Assembly: GCA_964019425.1 (NCBI GenBank)
Contig: OZ025824.1
Span: forward strand, 486,001-550,000
DNA from: Flectonema sp. DT1601
Taxonomy: Eukaryota > Euglenozoa > Diplonemea > Diplonemida > Diplonemidae
Length of the DNA stretch: 64,000 nucleotides
Reading direction: 5' to 3'
The number at the start of each line of letters is the position of its first letter. Within the stretch, counting starts at the first letter, position 1. A program made the position numbers and the translations under genes. A model generated the notes under the pieces. That model was not told the DNA's origin, made no database searches, and worked only from the letters and a program-made list of their open reading frames with translations. Positions 33,496 to 43,266 of this stretch are shown in pieces.

Positions 33496-33645
33496 TTCTT
33501 TTCTGTGTGGGAAAAAAAAAAAATTTAAAAATGGTACAGTTGACAAAGATGATTTTTTTTTTTTTTAAAATAATAAACTCATCAGCAGGACTTCGGGTGT
33601 CCACATAATCACAAAAAAAACTGAGACAGTTTTCATTTATTATTT

Positions 33646-34080
33646 TCAGGTACCAAGTTGGCTCTTTTTAATTAGCCGCAATCTTCGCTTCTTAACTACC
33701 GGTTGTTGGTTTTCAGGCACAGGTGATGCAGGATCAGGTGATTGTCTCTTATCATTTTCACTTTTAATGTTTAACTCAGGTGCTGGTTGTTTAGGTTGTT
33801 TCTTTGATGAAACTTCTCTTTCTTCCGGATGATTAATAACAATACCAAATATACTTTTTAAAGCAAGTGAAACATCCTTCGCATGCAATACTTTACTATC
33901 TCTGAGTGAACCTAATTTACAACTGACTGCGAGAATACTCTCCAAACACTCGCTTACAACATTATTCAATTCTTCAATCGCATCTTCATCAAACTGAATG
34001 TGAATAGAAGTTCCATGAGCTTGTCCCAAAACCTTTGGCAGGTTTAAACAATTTATAATCTGCTTGTCGCTGCTCTGCAT
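33646..34080 (-). CDS. TAF12-like histone-fold protein
   Basis: A single exon of 144 residues. Residues about 28-85 match the TAF12 histone fold: acidic-start helix (DEDAIEELNNVVSECLES), then ILAVSCKLGSLRDSK, then LHAKDVSLALKSIFGI. TAF12 proteins have the same spacing, with a hydrophobic helix 2, an x-H/L-R-x-S turn and a K-D-V helix 3. The tail is Pro/Lys-rich with a basic KKRRLRLIKK cluster, a likely nuclear signal. TAF12 pairs with TAF4 in TFIID and also sits in SAGA. A diverged member of another histone-fold family (for example TAF13 or an NF-Y-like subunit) cannot be excluded. Confidence 0.68.
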   Translation of the reverse strand: MQSSDKQIINCLNLPKVLGQAHGTSIHIQFDEDAIEELNNVVSECLESILAVSCKLGSLRDSKVLHAKDVSLALKSIFGIVINHPEEREVSSKKQPKQPAPELNIKSENDKRQSPDPASPVPENQQPVVKKRRLRLIKKSQLGT

Positions 34081-34215
34081 ATTCTAACTCCACAACTACA
34101 TACGGCTGTAAACAGAAATAATACTTCTCCAAAAATGCGAAGTTTTCAAAAAAAACCAATCTCTTCTTTAACTAAGTTTCATCGCACACAACTACCTCAT
34201 TCATAGGATACACGT

Positions 34216-35062
34216 TATAGAGCAAATCCTGTTTTGAGAATGAAGGCGTGAGGGGAAAAAAAGCAGACCGACAACTCAACCAGACAGGACTAATAATAAT
34301 CCAGAATATTTATGGTTACATTGCTCGATGCAAATGCGGAACACCCGTGACGTGCGGAACACCCGTGCCCGAAGAAGAGAGAGGGAGAGAGAGAGAGAGA
34401 GAGAGGGAGGTGTGTGTATCTGAAAAAGGCGAGAGAGAGAGAGGGGGGAAAAGCAAGTTCAAAAAAAAAAGAATAAACAGGAAAGCCTGATTGACGGCAA
34501 GAACAACGACTCCCCGACCTTCATTTTTTTTTTTCTTTTTTCAAACAAGAAAAGACTTCCGTCCCACACGCAGAGAAGACATCGCATCGCGTTCGACAAA
34601 AAAAGAGATGCCAAAACTGAGGTGAGGCGTTGCTTTCTTCCTTGGTTCGCCAGCTTAATTCTTCTTTTCTTTTCTTTTCGTTTCGTTTCCCAGCGCGCCG
34701 TGTGGAAAAAAGCAACTCGGAGCCTTACTACGGGTAAATAACAGTGAATAATTATTCTGAAACAGCGAGAAAGAACCTCCAACAAGAATCTAACAAAGGG
34801 ACGGAACAATTTCAGTTCCCTTCATACAGAGACCGATGGAGGCTAATGAAGAGCCAGTAACGCAATCGACATAGCAGAGCAGAGCAGAGCAGATAAGAGC
34901 AAGGATTTCACAAGATGCACCGCAGGAAAGGATTTCACCAACGAACACTTCAGTTGTTTCGAGCAGAAGACAATTAACCACAAGAAAAGTTCCTCAACAC
35001 GAAAATTATTGAAATTGGGATACGCGGCAACCCGCTACGATTCTCTCCAATTTCGTGCTTTC
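34216..35062. repeat. spacer X0 (array left edge, downstream of A1)
   Basis: First of eight ~0.85-kb X spacers. From left to right it contains a degenerate palindrome CAAATCCTGTTTTG at 34223-34236, a GA microsatellite (about 34377-34445), T-rich tracts, a short TTTTC tract, the (CAGAG)n motif near 34875-34895, and the A1 3' UTR. On the left it ends abruptly at the upstream side of the TAF12-like gene, so a promoter-like end has no A gene to its left: the probable remnant of a lost copy. Confidence 0.8.
34998..35057 (-). other. putative 3' UTR stem-loop, A-type genes
   Basis: Just after the A1 stop codon the transcript can pair AAATTGG with CCAATTT, extended by CACG/CGTG across a bulge, and an inner GCGG/CCGC stem closes a small loop. 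The same sequence follows A1-A8 at the same distance. It could aid 3' processing or mRNA stability; conservation here partly reflects recent duplication. Confidence 0.5.
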
Positions 35063-35860
35063 TTAGAAGGGAATCTCCCCACCAGACTGGAAGGCCGCCT
35101 CCGACAGGGCACAGTTGGTGCATCCCCCGCTGCCGCACGGAGGAAGGCAAGGTCCCTGGAGCATCCTCGGACACCAGTCGTCGACGCACTCTCCGTTGAT
35201 GACTCTGCACTGGTCGTATCCCGAGGTCTCGCACTTCGCAAGCGAGAAACCCGAGCAGTCCACGCCCTCGCTGCTCAACGACGCGAACATCAGCCTCACG
35301 TTCGAATCGATGTCCACTCTCTCGAGGTGGTTCCTCGGAACCTGCTTCCTGAACGACATGAACTTGTGCTTGTCCTCCCCCGCGTCGCTGATGAACTTCG
35401 GCCCGCACTGCGAAGGAGTCCAACCCTGGGTCACCAGGTAGTCCCTGAAGTCCGCGTTCAGCCCGGCCTCGCATCCGTTGCACTTGTAGATGTTGATGTA
35501 GATGTCACACTTCTTCACCGACGGGTGGTCCGCGCACCAGAACCTCATGAACGAACCCGACGCGATGTTCCATGGCGGGATGTAGGCGGCGTTCAGGAGT
35601 TGCGACTCGGGGATGTGGAAGAACCTCGAACCAGCAGTCTCCGGGTCGATCCACCCAGGCATGTAGTTGGCCACTTGCCCTCCCCCGAGAGGGATCAACG
35701 TTCCGCTGCTCACCGTCGCCGCGCTGCTCGTGTCCGGTGTCCCGAACACGCACCAACAGACGTCCGTCGGGTACTTGCTCAGGGCTGCCTGCAGGGCAGG
35801 CGAGTCTTGGGCTTGGGCAGCTGCGACGACCGCCGTGATCAGGGTAGCGATGGCCTTCAT
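35063..35860 (-). CDS. secreted Cys-rich array protein, A-type copy A1
   Basis: 265 residues; family not recognised. Residues 1-18 (MKAIATLITAVVAAAQAQ) are a signal peptide with predicted cleavage before Asp19. The mature protein has 16 cysteines at 35, 37, 109, 118, 127, 130, 152, 202, 210, 218, 225, 230, 238, 242, 247 and 250. Fixed blocks are MPGWID (67-72), AYIPPWNIA, KCDIYINIYKCNGCE (117-131), GWTPSQCGPKF (146-156), ECVDDWCP (224-231) and LPPCGSGGC. Paired cysteines and the secretion signal suggest a disulfide-stabilised extracellular or wall/coat protein. The reading frame is fixed by conservation with B and C types in this frame only; the other frames stay open because of GC-rich, biased codons. 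A1 alone has Asp140 where other copies have Asn. The ATG follows an A run and AAACAAAC; an upstream in-frame ATG lies in the leader. No intron. Confidence 0.88.
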   Translation of the reverse strand: MKAIATLITAVVAAAQAQDSPALQAALSKYPTDVCWCVFGTPDTSSAATVSSGTLIPLGGGQVANYMPGWIDPETAGSRFFHIPESQLLNAAYIPPWNIASGSFMRFWCADHPSVKKCDIYINIYKCNGCEAGLNADFRDYLVTQGWTPSQCGPKFISDAGEDKHKFMSFRKQVPRNHLERVDIDSNVRLMFASLSSEGVDCSGFSLAKCETSGYDQCRVINGECVDDWCPRMLQGPCLPPCGSGGCTNCALSEAAFQSGGEIPF

Positions 35861-35910
35861 GTTTGTTTTTTCTTTTTTTTTTTTTTTTCGCACAAAAAGG
35901 GGTTTCAAAG

Positions 35911-35924
35911 CAAAACCTGTTTTG
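35911..35924. promoter_or_regulatory. 14-bp palindrome CAAAACCTGTTTTG upstream of array genes
   Basis: Near-perfect inverted repeat (CAAAAC, 2-bp centre, GTTTTG). Intact copies lie 50-70 bp upstream of every A-type ATG (35911, 37607, 42407, 44118, 48914, 53714, 55427, 57264) and 275 bp upstream of each B-type ATG (40695, 47205, 52002). A mutated copy sits at 34223. The C gene has none. It also marks the exact point where A-type and B-type upstream sequences become alike, so it may be a regulator site, a recombination boundary, or both. Confidence 0.55.
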
Positions 35925-36758
35925 AGAATGAAGGCGTGAGGGAAAAAAAGCAGACCGACAACTCAACCAGACAGGACTAATAATAATCCAGAATAATTAT
36001 GGTTACATTGCTCGATGCAAATGCGGAACACCCGTGACGTGCAGCGTGCGGTGCCCGAAGAAGAGAGAGGGAGAGAGAGAGAGAGAGAGGGAGGTGTGTG
36101 TATCTGAAAAAGGCGAGAGAGAGAGGGGGGAAAAGCAAGTTCAAAAAAAAAAAAAAAAAAAAACAGGAAAGCCTGATTGACGGCAAGAAAAACGACTCTC
36201 CGACCTTCATTTTTTTTTTTTCTTTTTTCAACAAGAAAAGACTTCCGTCCCACATGCAGAGAAGACATCGCATCGCGTTCGACAAAAAAAGAGATGCCAA
36301 AACTGAGGTGAGGCGTTGCTTTCTTCCTTGGTTCGCCAGCTTAATTCTTTTTTTCTTTTCTTTTCTTTTCTTTTCTTTTCGTTTCCCAGCGCGCCGTGTG
36401 GAAAAAAGCAACTCGGAGCCTTACTACGGGTAAATAACAGTGAACAATTATTCTGAAACAGCGAGAAAGAACCTCCAACAAGAATCTAACAAAGGGACGG
36501 AACAATTTCAGTTCCCTTCATACAGAGACCAATGGAGGCTAATGAAGAGCCAGTAACGCAATCGACATAGCAGAGCAGAGCAGAGCAGATAAGAGCAAGG
36601 ATTTCACAAGATGCACCGCAGGAAAGGATTTCACCAACGAACACTTCAGTTGTTTCGAGCAGAAGACAATTAACCACAAGAAAAGTTCCTCAACACGAAA
36701 ATTATTGAAATTGGGATACGCGGCAACCCGCTACGATTCTCTCCAATTTCGTGCTTTC
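35911..36758. repeat. spacer X1 between A1 and A2
   Basis: X-type spacer with palindrome, GA microsatellite (36060-36127), poly-A/T stretches, TTTTC tract (36351-36380), CAGAG repeat and A2 3' UTR. The TTTTC tract is longer than in X0. Confidence 0.85.
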
Positions 36759-37556
36759 TTAGAAGGGAATCTCCCCACCAGACTGGAAGGCCGCCTCCGA
36801 CAGGGCACAGTTGGTGCATCCCCCGCTGCCGCACGGAGGAAGGCAAGGTCCCTGGAGCATCCTCGGGCACCAGTCGTCGACGCACTCTCCGTTGATGACT
36901 CTGCACTGGTCGTATCCCGAGGTCTCGCACTTCGCAAGCGAGAAACCCGAGCAGTCCACGCCCTCGCTGCTCAACGACGCGAACATCAGCCTCACGTTCG
37001 AATCGATGTCCACTCTCTCGAGGTGGTTCCTCGGAACCTGCTTCCTGAACGACATGAACTTGTGCTTGTCCTCCCCCGCGTCGCTGATGAACTTCGGCCC
37101 GCACTGCGAAGGAGTCCAACCCTGGGTCACCAGGTAGTTCCTGAAGTCCGCGTTCAGCCCGGCCTCGCATCCGTTGCACTTGTAGATGTTGATGTAGATG
37201 TCGCACTTCTTCACCGACGGGTGGTCCGCGCACCAGAACCTCATGAACGAACCCGACGCGATGTTCCATGGCGGGATGTAGGCGGCGTTCAGGAGTTGCG
37301 ACTCGGGGATGTGGAAGAACCTCGAACCAGCAGTCTCCGGGTCGATCCACCCAGGCATGTAGTTGGCCACTTGCCCTCCCCCGAGAGGGATCAACGTTCC
37401 GCTGCTCACCGTCGCCGCGCTGCTCGTGTCCGGCGTCCCGAACACGCACCAACAGACGTCCGTCGGGTACTTGCTCAGGGCTGCCTGCAGGGCAGGCGAG
37501 TCTTGGGCTTGGGCAGCTGCGACGACCGCCGTGATCAGGGTAGCGATGGCCTTCAT
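36759..37556 (-). CDS. secreted Cys-rich array protein, A-type copy A2
   Basis: 265 residues, same signal peptide and 16 cysteines as A1; Asn140 and Gln235. The 3' flank is X1 and the 5' flank is spacer Y1, so A2 is the A copy immediately downstream of a B gene in the direction of transcription. The poly-A leader before the ATG is about 20 bases. Intact. Confidence 0.88.
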   Translation of the reverse strand: MKAIATLITAVVAAAQAQDSPALQAALSKYPTDVCWCVFGTPDTSSAATVSSGTLIPLGGGQVANYMPGWIDPETAGSRFFHIPESQLLNAAYIPPWNIASGSFMRFWCADHPSVKKCDIYINIYKCNGCEAGLNADFRNYLVTQGWTPSQCGPKFISDAGEDKHKFMSFRKQVPRNHLERVDIDSNVRLMFASLSSEGVDCSGFSLAKCETSGYDQCRVINGECVDDWCPRMLQGPCLPPCGSGGCTNCALSEAAFQSGGEIPF

Positions 37557-37620
37557 GTTTGTTTTTTTTTTTTTTTTTTTTTTCCGCACAAAAAGGGGTT
37601 TCAAAGCAAAACCTGTTTTG

Positions 37621-39598
37621 AGAATGAAGGCGTGAGGGGAAAAAAAGCAGACCGACAACTCTACCAGTGCAATTGTTTGTTGAGAGGGGGTTGCCTTTCG
37701 ACAACTTAAGAAAAAACCAAATCACTGTTTCAACTGAGATGTCAAACCGAAGCACAACAAAATCCAAGCAACGTTAAGTATTTAATTATTTTGGATCCCA
37801 TGACAGCAATCACGGGAGGAAAGGCAGGTTGCTATGAAAAAGGTGCGGCCGACGATCTCAGGATCATATTTGAGACGGGAGAGGAACAGAGCAGAGGAAG
37901 ACCAGAGGGGACAAGATTTAGAATAACTAATCGAGACATCCATCACGTTCCTCCTTTGCATAAAATAAGGGAGTTGTGGGAGGAGAGGTATTAGTTAGGA
38001 GACAAATAAAACAAAGTGAGTGACACAATATATATATATATAACGATATCATGATAACCTTACGGCGAAACCAGTGCGATTAATTAATCATTATGGTCAC
38101 TTTTATACGATAGAAAAAAAGGAGGGGAAACTTGCCATCGGGGTGTTCACTTTCATACCGAGAGATGCAAGTCCGCCGTTCATTATTTTTGTATGCATGA
38201 GAAGAATCCATTCTGACCCTTGAGGATGTAAATTATATACCTCATTGTTCATGGTTTAGAAAGATAAATCACTGCTCTCTACTAATGACATTTATCTCGA
38301 TCACTTGGCAACAGAAGTTTCTTGCCAGCAGGTGAATTCAATCCAGAACGACAGAACTGACATCTTCAGATCCCAAAAAAAAGGAAAGTTCTCCAAAAGA
38401 AAATAAAAGAACGGAGGAATCAACAAAAATACTCAAAAGTGACACTTCAATTATATCATCAGATCCTAATCCTGAACTCCAAATCGTGTCCTGGCACTAG
38501 CACCTTATATCGATGGAAGCTAAAAATAGAAGAAAACGGAAGAAGTTTTTTTTTTTTTTTTTTTTTAAATACTAAAAACGGACAAAAAATAAAAAAACAA
38601 AAGGACAAGAAAAAAAAACTAACTATAGCAGGAGGAAAGATATTTTATTGTTCTTCACAACGAGAAAAGGATTGCCAGATGTTGTGTTTGCTGAACCAAG
38701 CTCAGCATCGAGTACATGAATAAACCACGTAGTGACGATAACCGGATTGAAAAAATATAAAAAGATAAAACAACCAGCTCTGCTTCATTCAACAGAAAGG
38801 TTGTTAGTTGTCGAGTGTTAGAAGGATTCTTGCATGAAAAGGTATTGCTGCATATACACACAACTCTACATAAACTCACAAGGACAACACAACAACCAAT
38901 TCCTTCACCGTGTACAAAACAAGTTCTTTAATTAGTTAGGAGCGCCAGCGCAAAAGGGGGGAAGATGAAACGACCAGCACAGCTACCTGCAAGAACTTGA
39001 TTGGTGGATGAATAGAGAGACAGAGCAGATGGAGAACAAATGAAAAATAAAAACCACAGACAGAAGGTTAGTGAGAGATATTCACATGCCAACAGGTTTG
39101 CTGCAGGTCAACTACCAAAATGAAGACTTTTCATGATTGGTAGTTGACAAGCGCCAAGTAGATAAATCACCAACTCAACCCAACCCAACCCAACACCTTC
39201 CCGCAATTCCATCATGCCAGAAAACTATTTCCAAATGATTCTCAAAATGATAAAAAGGAAATACCTTCTCTCCCCCTCAGCAGTTCGTTGAAAGGAAGCT
39301 TTGACTGGCTGGATGAACTGCACAACTACTCCAAGAAGCAGCTGATGAATAATTTCAAGAACAACTAACTCGTTTCGTTTTTTTTTTTTTTTTATTGATG
39401 AGTAGCTTTGGGATAGTTCATAGCTCAATAAGTATGTAAAATAATTATTATTTGGAAAGAAGACAAAACACTAAATGAAGACCACTATTTACTGACCGAC
39501 ACGACACACAAAACACTGAAGAAGTACTTTATACAAAGTGATGATTCATTGCAGGTGTTTGAAAAACATTTAGTCAGTAGAACACCTCAAATACCCTC
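37621..39598. repeat. spacer Y1 between A2 and B1
   Basis: ~2-kb Y-type spacer. It carries a TA microsatellite near 38030-38042, a long T run near 38547-38566, a GCGCCAGCGC-containing block (38941-39020) and the B1 3' flank (39225-39598). A 67-codon plus-strand frame at 37791-37994 repeats in Y2 and Y3 but is broken in Y'; I do not call it a gene. The flank from about 39290 to 39367 reads SFDWLDELHNYSKK on the plus strand (see findings). Confidence 0.85.
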
Positions 39599-40420
39599 CT
39601 ACTGAAAGGCAGCCTCCTTGAGAGCACAGTTGTTGCATCCTCCCCTGCCGCACGGAGGAATGCAACCGCCTCCTCCTCCACTCTGAATTGGACCCTGAAA
39701 CGTTTTCGGGCACCAGTCGTCAACACACTCTCCCTTGATGACCTTGCATTGCTTGCGATCCGGATGCTCGCACTTGTCAAGAGTAAAGTCAGCGCAGTTC
39801 ACACCATCTGCGGACATCGTTACGAACATCAACTTCACGTTCGAATCGATTTCAATTCTCTCCAGCTGGTTGTTTGCAAGCTGCTTTCTGTAAGTCATGA
39901 ACTTGTGCGATTCCTCACCCGCATCGCTGATGAACTTCGGACCGCACTGCGAAGGAGTCCAACCGTTGGTCACCAGGTAGTTCGAGAAATCCTCATTCAA
40001 TCCAACCTCACATCCCGAGCACTTGTAAACGTTCACATACACGTCGCACTTCTGCACTTTCACGTCATTCGTGCACCACATTCTCATAAACGAGTTCGGT
40101 GCAATGTTCCACGTCGGGATGTACACCGCGTTCCCCAACTGAGATCCAGGGAAGTCGAAGAATCTAGAACCAGCGGTGGCAGGGTCAATCCACCCAGGCA
40201 TGTGGTTCCCTACGAACCCACCCCCAACAGGGAGCACTACCGGGGCTGCGCTCACCGTCGCCGTGCTGATCGTCGGCGCCGGTCCAAAAAGCATCGCAAA
40301 CGAAACTCCTCCTTTCATCTTATCCTCTACGATGTGCTGCACGGCAGGCGAGTCTTGTTGTGGTTGGGCATGGGCCGCAACGAACACGGAAGCGACAAGG
40401 GCTGCTGCGATGGTCTTCAT
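39599..40420 (-). CDS. secreted Cys-rich array protein, B-type copy B1
   Basis: 273 residues with signal peptide MKTIAAALVASVFVAAHA. Same blocks as the A type (MPGWID, KCDVYVNVYKCSGCE, GWTPSQCGPKFISDAGE, ECVDDWCP, IPPCGRGGCNNC), but only 14 cysteines. The N-terminal CxC pair of A (35/37) is absent, and a GGGGG linker with five extra residues precedes the last Cys cluster. It ends at AAFQ without the GGEIPF tail of A. About 60% alike to A by eye. Asn118. The upstream region is B-specific for 270 bp, then joins spacer X2. Likely a second isoform of the same extracellular structure. Confidence 0.88.
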   Translation of the reverse strand: MKTIAAALVASVFVAAHAQPQQDSPAVQHIVEDKMKGGVSFAMLFGPAPTISTATVSAAPVVLPVGGGFVGNHMPGWIDPATAGSRFFDFPGSQLGNAVYIPTWNIAPNSFMRMWCTNDVKVQKCDVYVNVYKCSGCEVGLNEDFSNYLVTNGWTPSQCGPKFISDAGEESHKFMTYRKQLANNQLERIEIDSNVKLMFVTMSADGVNCADFTLDKCEHPDRKQCKVIKGECVDDWCPKTFQGPIQSGGGGGCIPPCGRGGCNNCALKEAAFQ

Positions 40421-40694
40421 TTTAATTTGGGTTGGTTGTTGTTTTTATTTGTTTTAATCAAAAGCTTTGCAACAGGAAAGGGAATATAAACATAAAATTA
40501 TTCACAACATTTAGCTTACTAAAAACAACCGACAGAGCTCGAACGGTCAACGAACCGTCTCCCTTATATCCCCCCCCCTTCCAATAAACACAAACACATT
40601 CATTCATTCCTGTTATTACCCAACATTCTCTTTTTTTTTTATATTAATCCTGTGTGGTAAAACACCAAAAAATAAGTACCACCTCATTATAGAG
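40421..40694 (-). promoter_or_regulatory. B-type upstream region (B1)
   Basis: 274 bp unique to B-type genes, repeated at 46932-47204 and 51728-52001. It contains a C run near 40569-40579 and ends where the X spacer palindrome begins. It probably holds the B promoter, unlike A genes whose start lies 50 bp from the palindrome. Confidence 0.45.
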
Positions 40695-40850
40695 CAAAAC
40701 CTGTTTTGAGAATGAAGGCGTGAGGAAAAAAAAGCAGACCGACAACTCAACCAGACAGGACTAATAATAATCCAGAATAATTATGGTTACATTGCTCGAT
40801 GCAAATGCGGAACACCCGTGACGTGCAGCGTGCGGTGCCCGAAGAAGAGA

Positions 40851-40888
<38 letters not shown>

Positions 40889-41557
40889 TGTGTGTATCTG
40901 AAAAAGGCGAGAGAGAGAGGGGGGAAAAGCAAGTTCAAAAAAGAAAGAAAAAATAAAAAACAGGAAAGCCTGATTGACGGCAAGAAAAACGACTCCCCGA
41001 CCTTCATTTTTTTTTTTTTCTTTTTTCAAACAAGAAAAGACTTCCGTCCCACACGCAGAGAAGACATCGCATCGCGTTCGACAAAAAAAGAGATGCCAAA
41101 ACTGAGGTGAGGCGTTGCTTTCTTCCTTGGTTCGCCAGCTTAATTCTTCTTTTCTTTTCTTTTCTTTTCTTTTCGTTTCGTTTCCCAGCGCGCCGTGTGG
41201 AAAAAAGCAACTCGGAGCCTTACTACGGGTAAATAACAGTGAACAATTATTCTGAAACAGCGAGAAAGAACCTCCAACAAGAATCTAACAAAAGGACGGA
41301 ACAATTTCAGTTCCCTTCATACAGAGACCAATGGAGGCTAATGAAGAGCCAGTAACGCAATCGACATAGCAGAGCAGAGCAGAGCAGATCAGAGCAAGGA
41401 TTTCACAAGATGCACCGCAGGAAAGGATTTCACCAACGAACACTTCAGTTGTTTCGAGCAGAAGACAATTAACCACAAGAAAAGTTCCTCAACACGAAAA
41501 TTATTGAAATTGGGATACGCGGCAACCCGCTACGATTCTCTCCAATTTCGTGCTTTC
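40695..41557. repeat. spacer X2 between B1 and A3
   Basis: X-type spacer with a longer GA tract (40852-40884) and an extended TTTTC tract. Virtually identical to X5 (52002-52864), offset 11307 bp. Confidence 0.85.
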
Positions 41558-42355
41558 TTAGAAGGGAATCTCCCCACCAGACTGGAAGGCCGCCTCCGAC
41601 AGGGCACAGTTGGTGCATCCCCCGCTGCCGCACGGAGGAAGGCAAGGTCCCCGGAGCATCCTCGGGCACCAGTCGTCGACGCACTCTCCGTTGATGACTC
41701 TGCACTGGTCGTATCCCGAGGTCTCGCACTTCGCAAGCGAGAAACCCGAGCAGTCCACGCCCTCGCTGCTCAACGACGCGAACATCAGCCTCACGTTCGA
41801 ATCGATGTCCACTCTCTCGAGGTGGTTCCTCGGAACCTGCTTCCTGAACGACATGAACTTGTGCTTGTCCTCCCCCGCGTCGCTGATGAACTTCGGCCCG
41901 CACTGCGAAGGAGTCCAACCCTGGGTCACCAGGTAGTTCCTGAAGTCCGCGTTCAGCCCGGCCTCGCATCCGTTGCACTTGTAGATGTTGATGTAGATGT
42001 CGCACTTCTTCACCGACGGGTGGTCCGCGCACCAGAACCTCATGAACGAACCCGACGCGATGTTCCATGGCGGGATGTAGGCGGCGTTCAGGAGCTGCGA
42101 CTCGGGGATGTGGAAGAACCTCGAACCAGCAGTCTCCGGGTCGATCCACCCAGGCATGTAGTTGGCCACTTGCCCTCCCCCGAGAGGGATCAACGTTCCG
42201 CTGCTCACCGTCGCCGCGCTGCTCGTGTCCGGCGTCCCGAACACGCACCAACAGACGTCCGTCGGGTACTTGCTCAGGGCTGCCTGCAGGGCAGGCGAGT
42301 CTTGGGCTTGGGCAGCTGCGACGACCGCCGTGATCAGGGTAGCGATGGCCTTCAT
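41558..42355 (-). CDS. secreted Cys-rich array protein, A-type copy A3
   Basis: 265 residues; differs from A1/A2 by Arg235 in place of Gln (CPRMLRGPC). Encodes the same protein as A6 at the 11307-bp offset. Intact signal peptide and 16 cysteines. Confidence 0.88.
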   Translation of the reverse strand: MKAIATLITAVVAAAQAQDSPALQAALSKYPTDVCWCVFGTPDTSSAATVSSGTLIPLGGGQVANYMPGWIDPETAGSRFFHIPESQLLNAAYIPPWNIASGSFMRFWCADHPSVKKCDIYINIYKCNGCEAGLNADFRNYLVTQGWTPSQCGPKFISDAGEDKHKFMSFRKQVPRNHLERVDIDSNVRLMFASLSSEGVDCSGFSLAKCETSGYDQCRVINGECVDDWCPRMLRGPCLPPCGSGGCTNCALSEAAFQSGGEIPF

Positions 42356-42406
42356 GTTTGTTTTTTTTTTTTTTTTCTTTCCCGCACAAAAAAAGGGGTT
42401 TCAAAG

Positions 42407-43266
42407 CAAAACCTGTTTTGAGAATGAAGGCGTGAGGGAAAAAAAAGCAGACCGACAACTCAAACAGACAGGACTAATAATAATCCAGAATATTTATGGT
42501 TACATTGCTCGATGCAAATGCGGAACACCCGTGACGTGCAGCGTGCGGTGCCCGAAGAAGAGAGAGGGAGAGAGAGAGGGAGAGAGAGAGAGGGAGGTGT
42601 GTGTATCTGAAAAAGGCGAGAGAGAGAGGGGGGAAAAGCAAGTTCAAAAAAGAAAGAAAAAATAAAAAACAGGAAAGCCTGATTGACGGCAAGAAAAACG
42701 ACTCCCCGACCTTCATTTTTTTTTTTTTCTTTTTTCAAACAAGAAAAGACTTCCGTCCCACACGCAGAGAAGACATCGCATCGCGTTCGACAAAAAAAGA
42801 GATGCCAAAACTGAGGTGAGGCGTTGCTTTCTTCCTTGGTTCGCCAGCTTAATTCTTCTTTTCTTTTCTTTTCTTTTCTTTTCGTTTCGTTTCCCAGCGC
42901 GCCGTGTGGAAAAAAGCAACTCGGAGCCTTACTACGGGTAAATAACAGTGAACAATTATTCCGAAACAGCGAGAAAGAACCTCCAACAAGAATCTAACAA
43001 AAGGACGGAACAATTTCAGTTCCCTTCATACAGAGACCAATGGAGGCTAATGAAGAGCCAGTAACGCAATCGACATAGCAGAGCAGAGCAGAGCAGATCA
43101 GAGCAAGGATTTCACAAGATGCACCGCAGGAAAGGATTTCACCAACGAACACTTCAGTTGTTTCGAGCAGAAGACAATTAACCACAAGAAAAGTTCCTCA
43201 ACACGAAAATTATTGAAATTGGGATACGCGGCAACCCGCTACGATTCTCTCCAATTTCGTGCTTTC
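42407..43266. repeat. spacer X3 between A3 and A4
   Basis: X-type; the GA tract is interrupted (GAGAGGGAGAGAG), a variant shared only with X6. Otherwise as X2. Confidence 0.85.

Noticed and set aside
34377-34445. Regular GA/GAGAG repeats considered as a CRISPR-like array
   Set aside because: Simple microsatellite without unique spacers, in a eukaryotic genome.
36486-36677. A 63-codon minus-strand frame repeated in X spacers (ends GTEIVPSLC or GTEIVPSFC)
   Set aside because: It repeats because the spacer is duplicated. It is lost in X4, X6 and X7 by the CAGAG changes, so there is no sign of coding constraint.
36705-37709. Long plus-strand frames (up to 335 codons) antisense to A genes
   Set aside because: A by-product of GC-rich biased codons on the coding strand; not conserved against the B and C genes.
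37791-37994. A 67-codon plus-strand frame in Y spacers
   Set aside because: Identical in Y1-Y3 only because these are recent duplicates, and truncated in Y'. No family resemblance.
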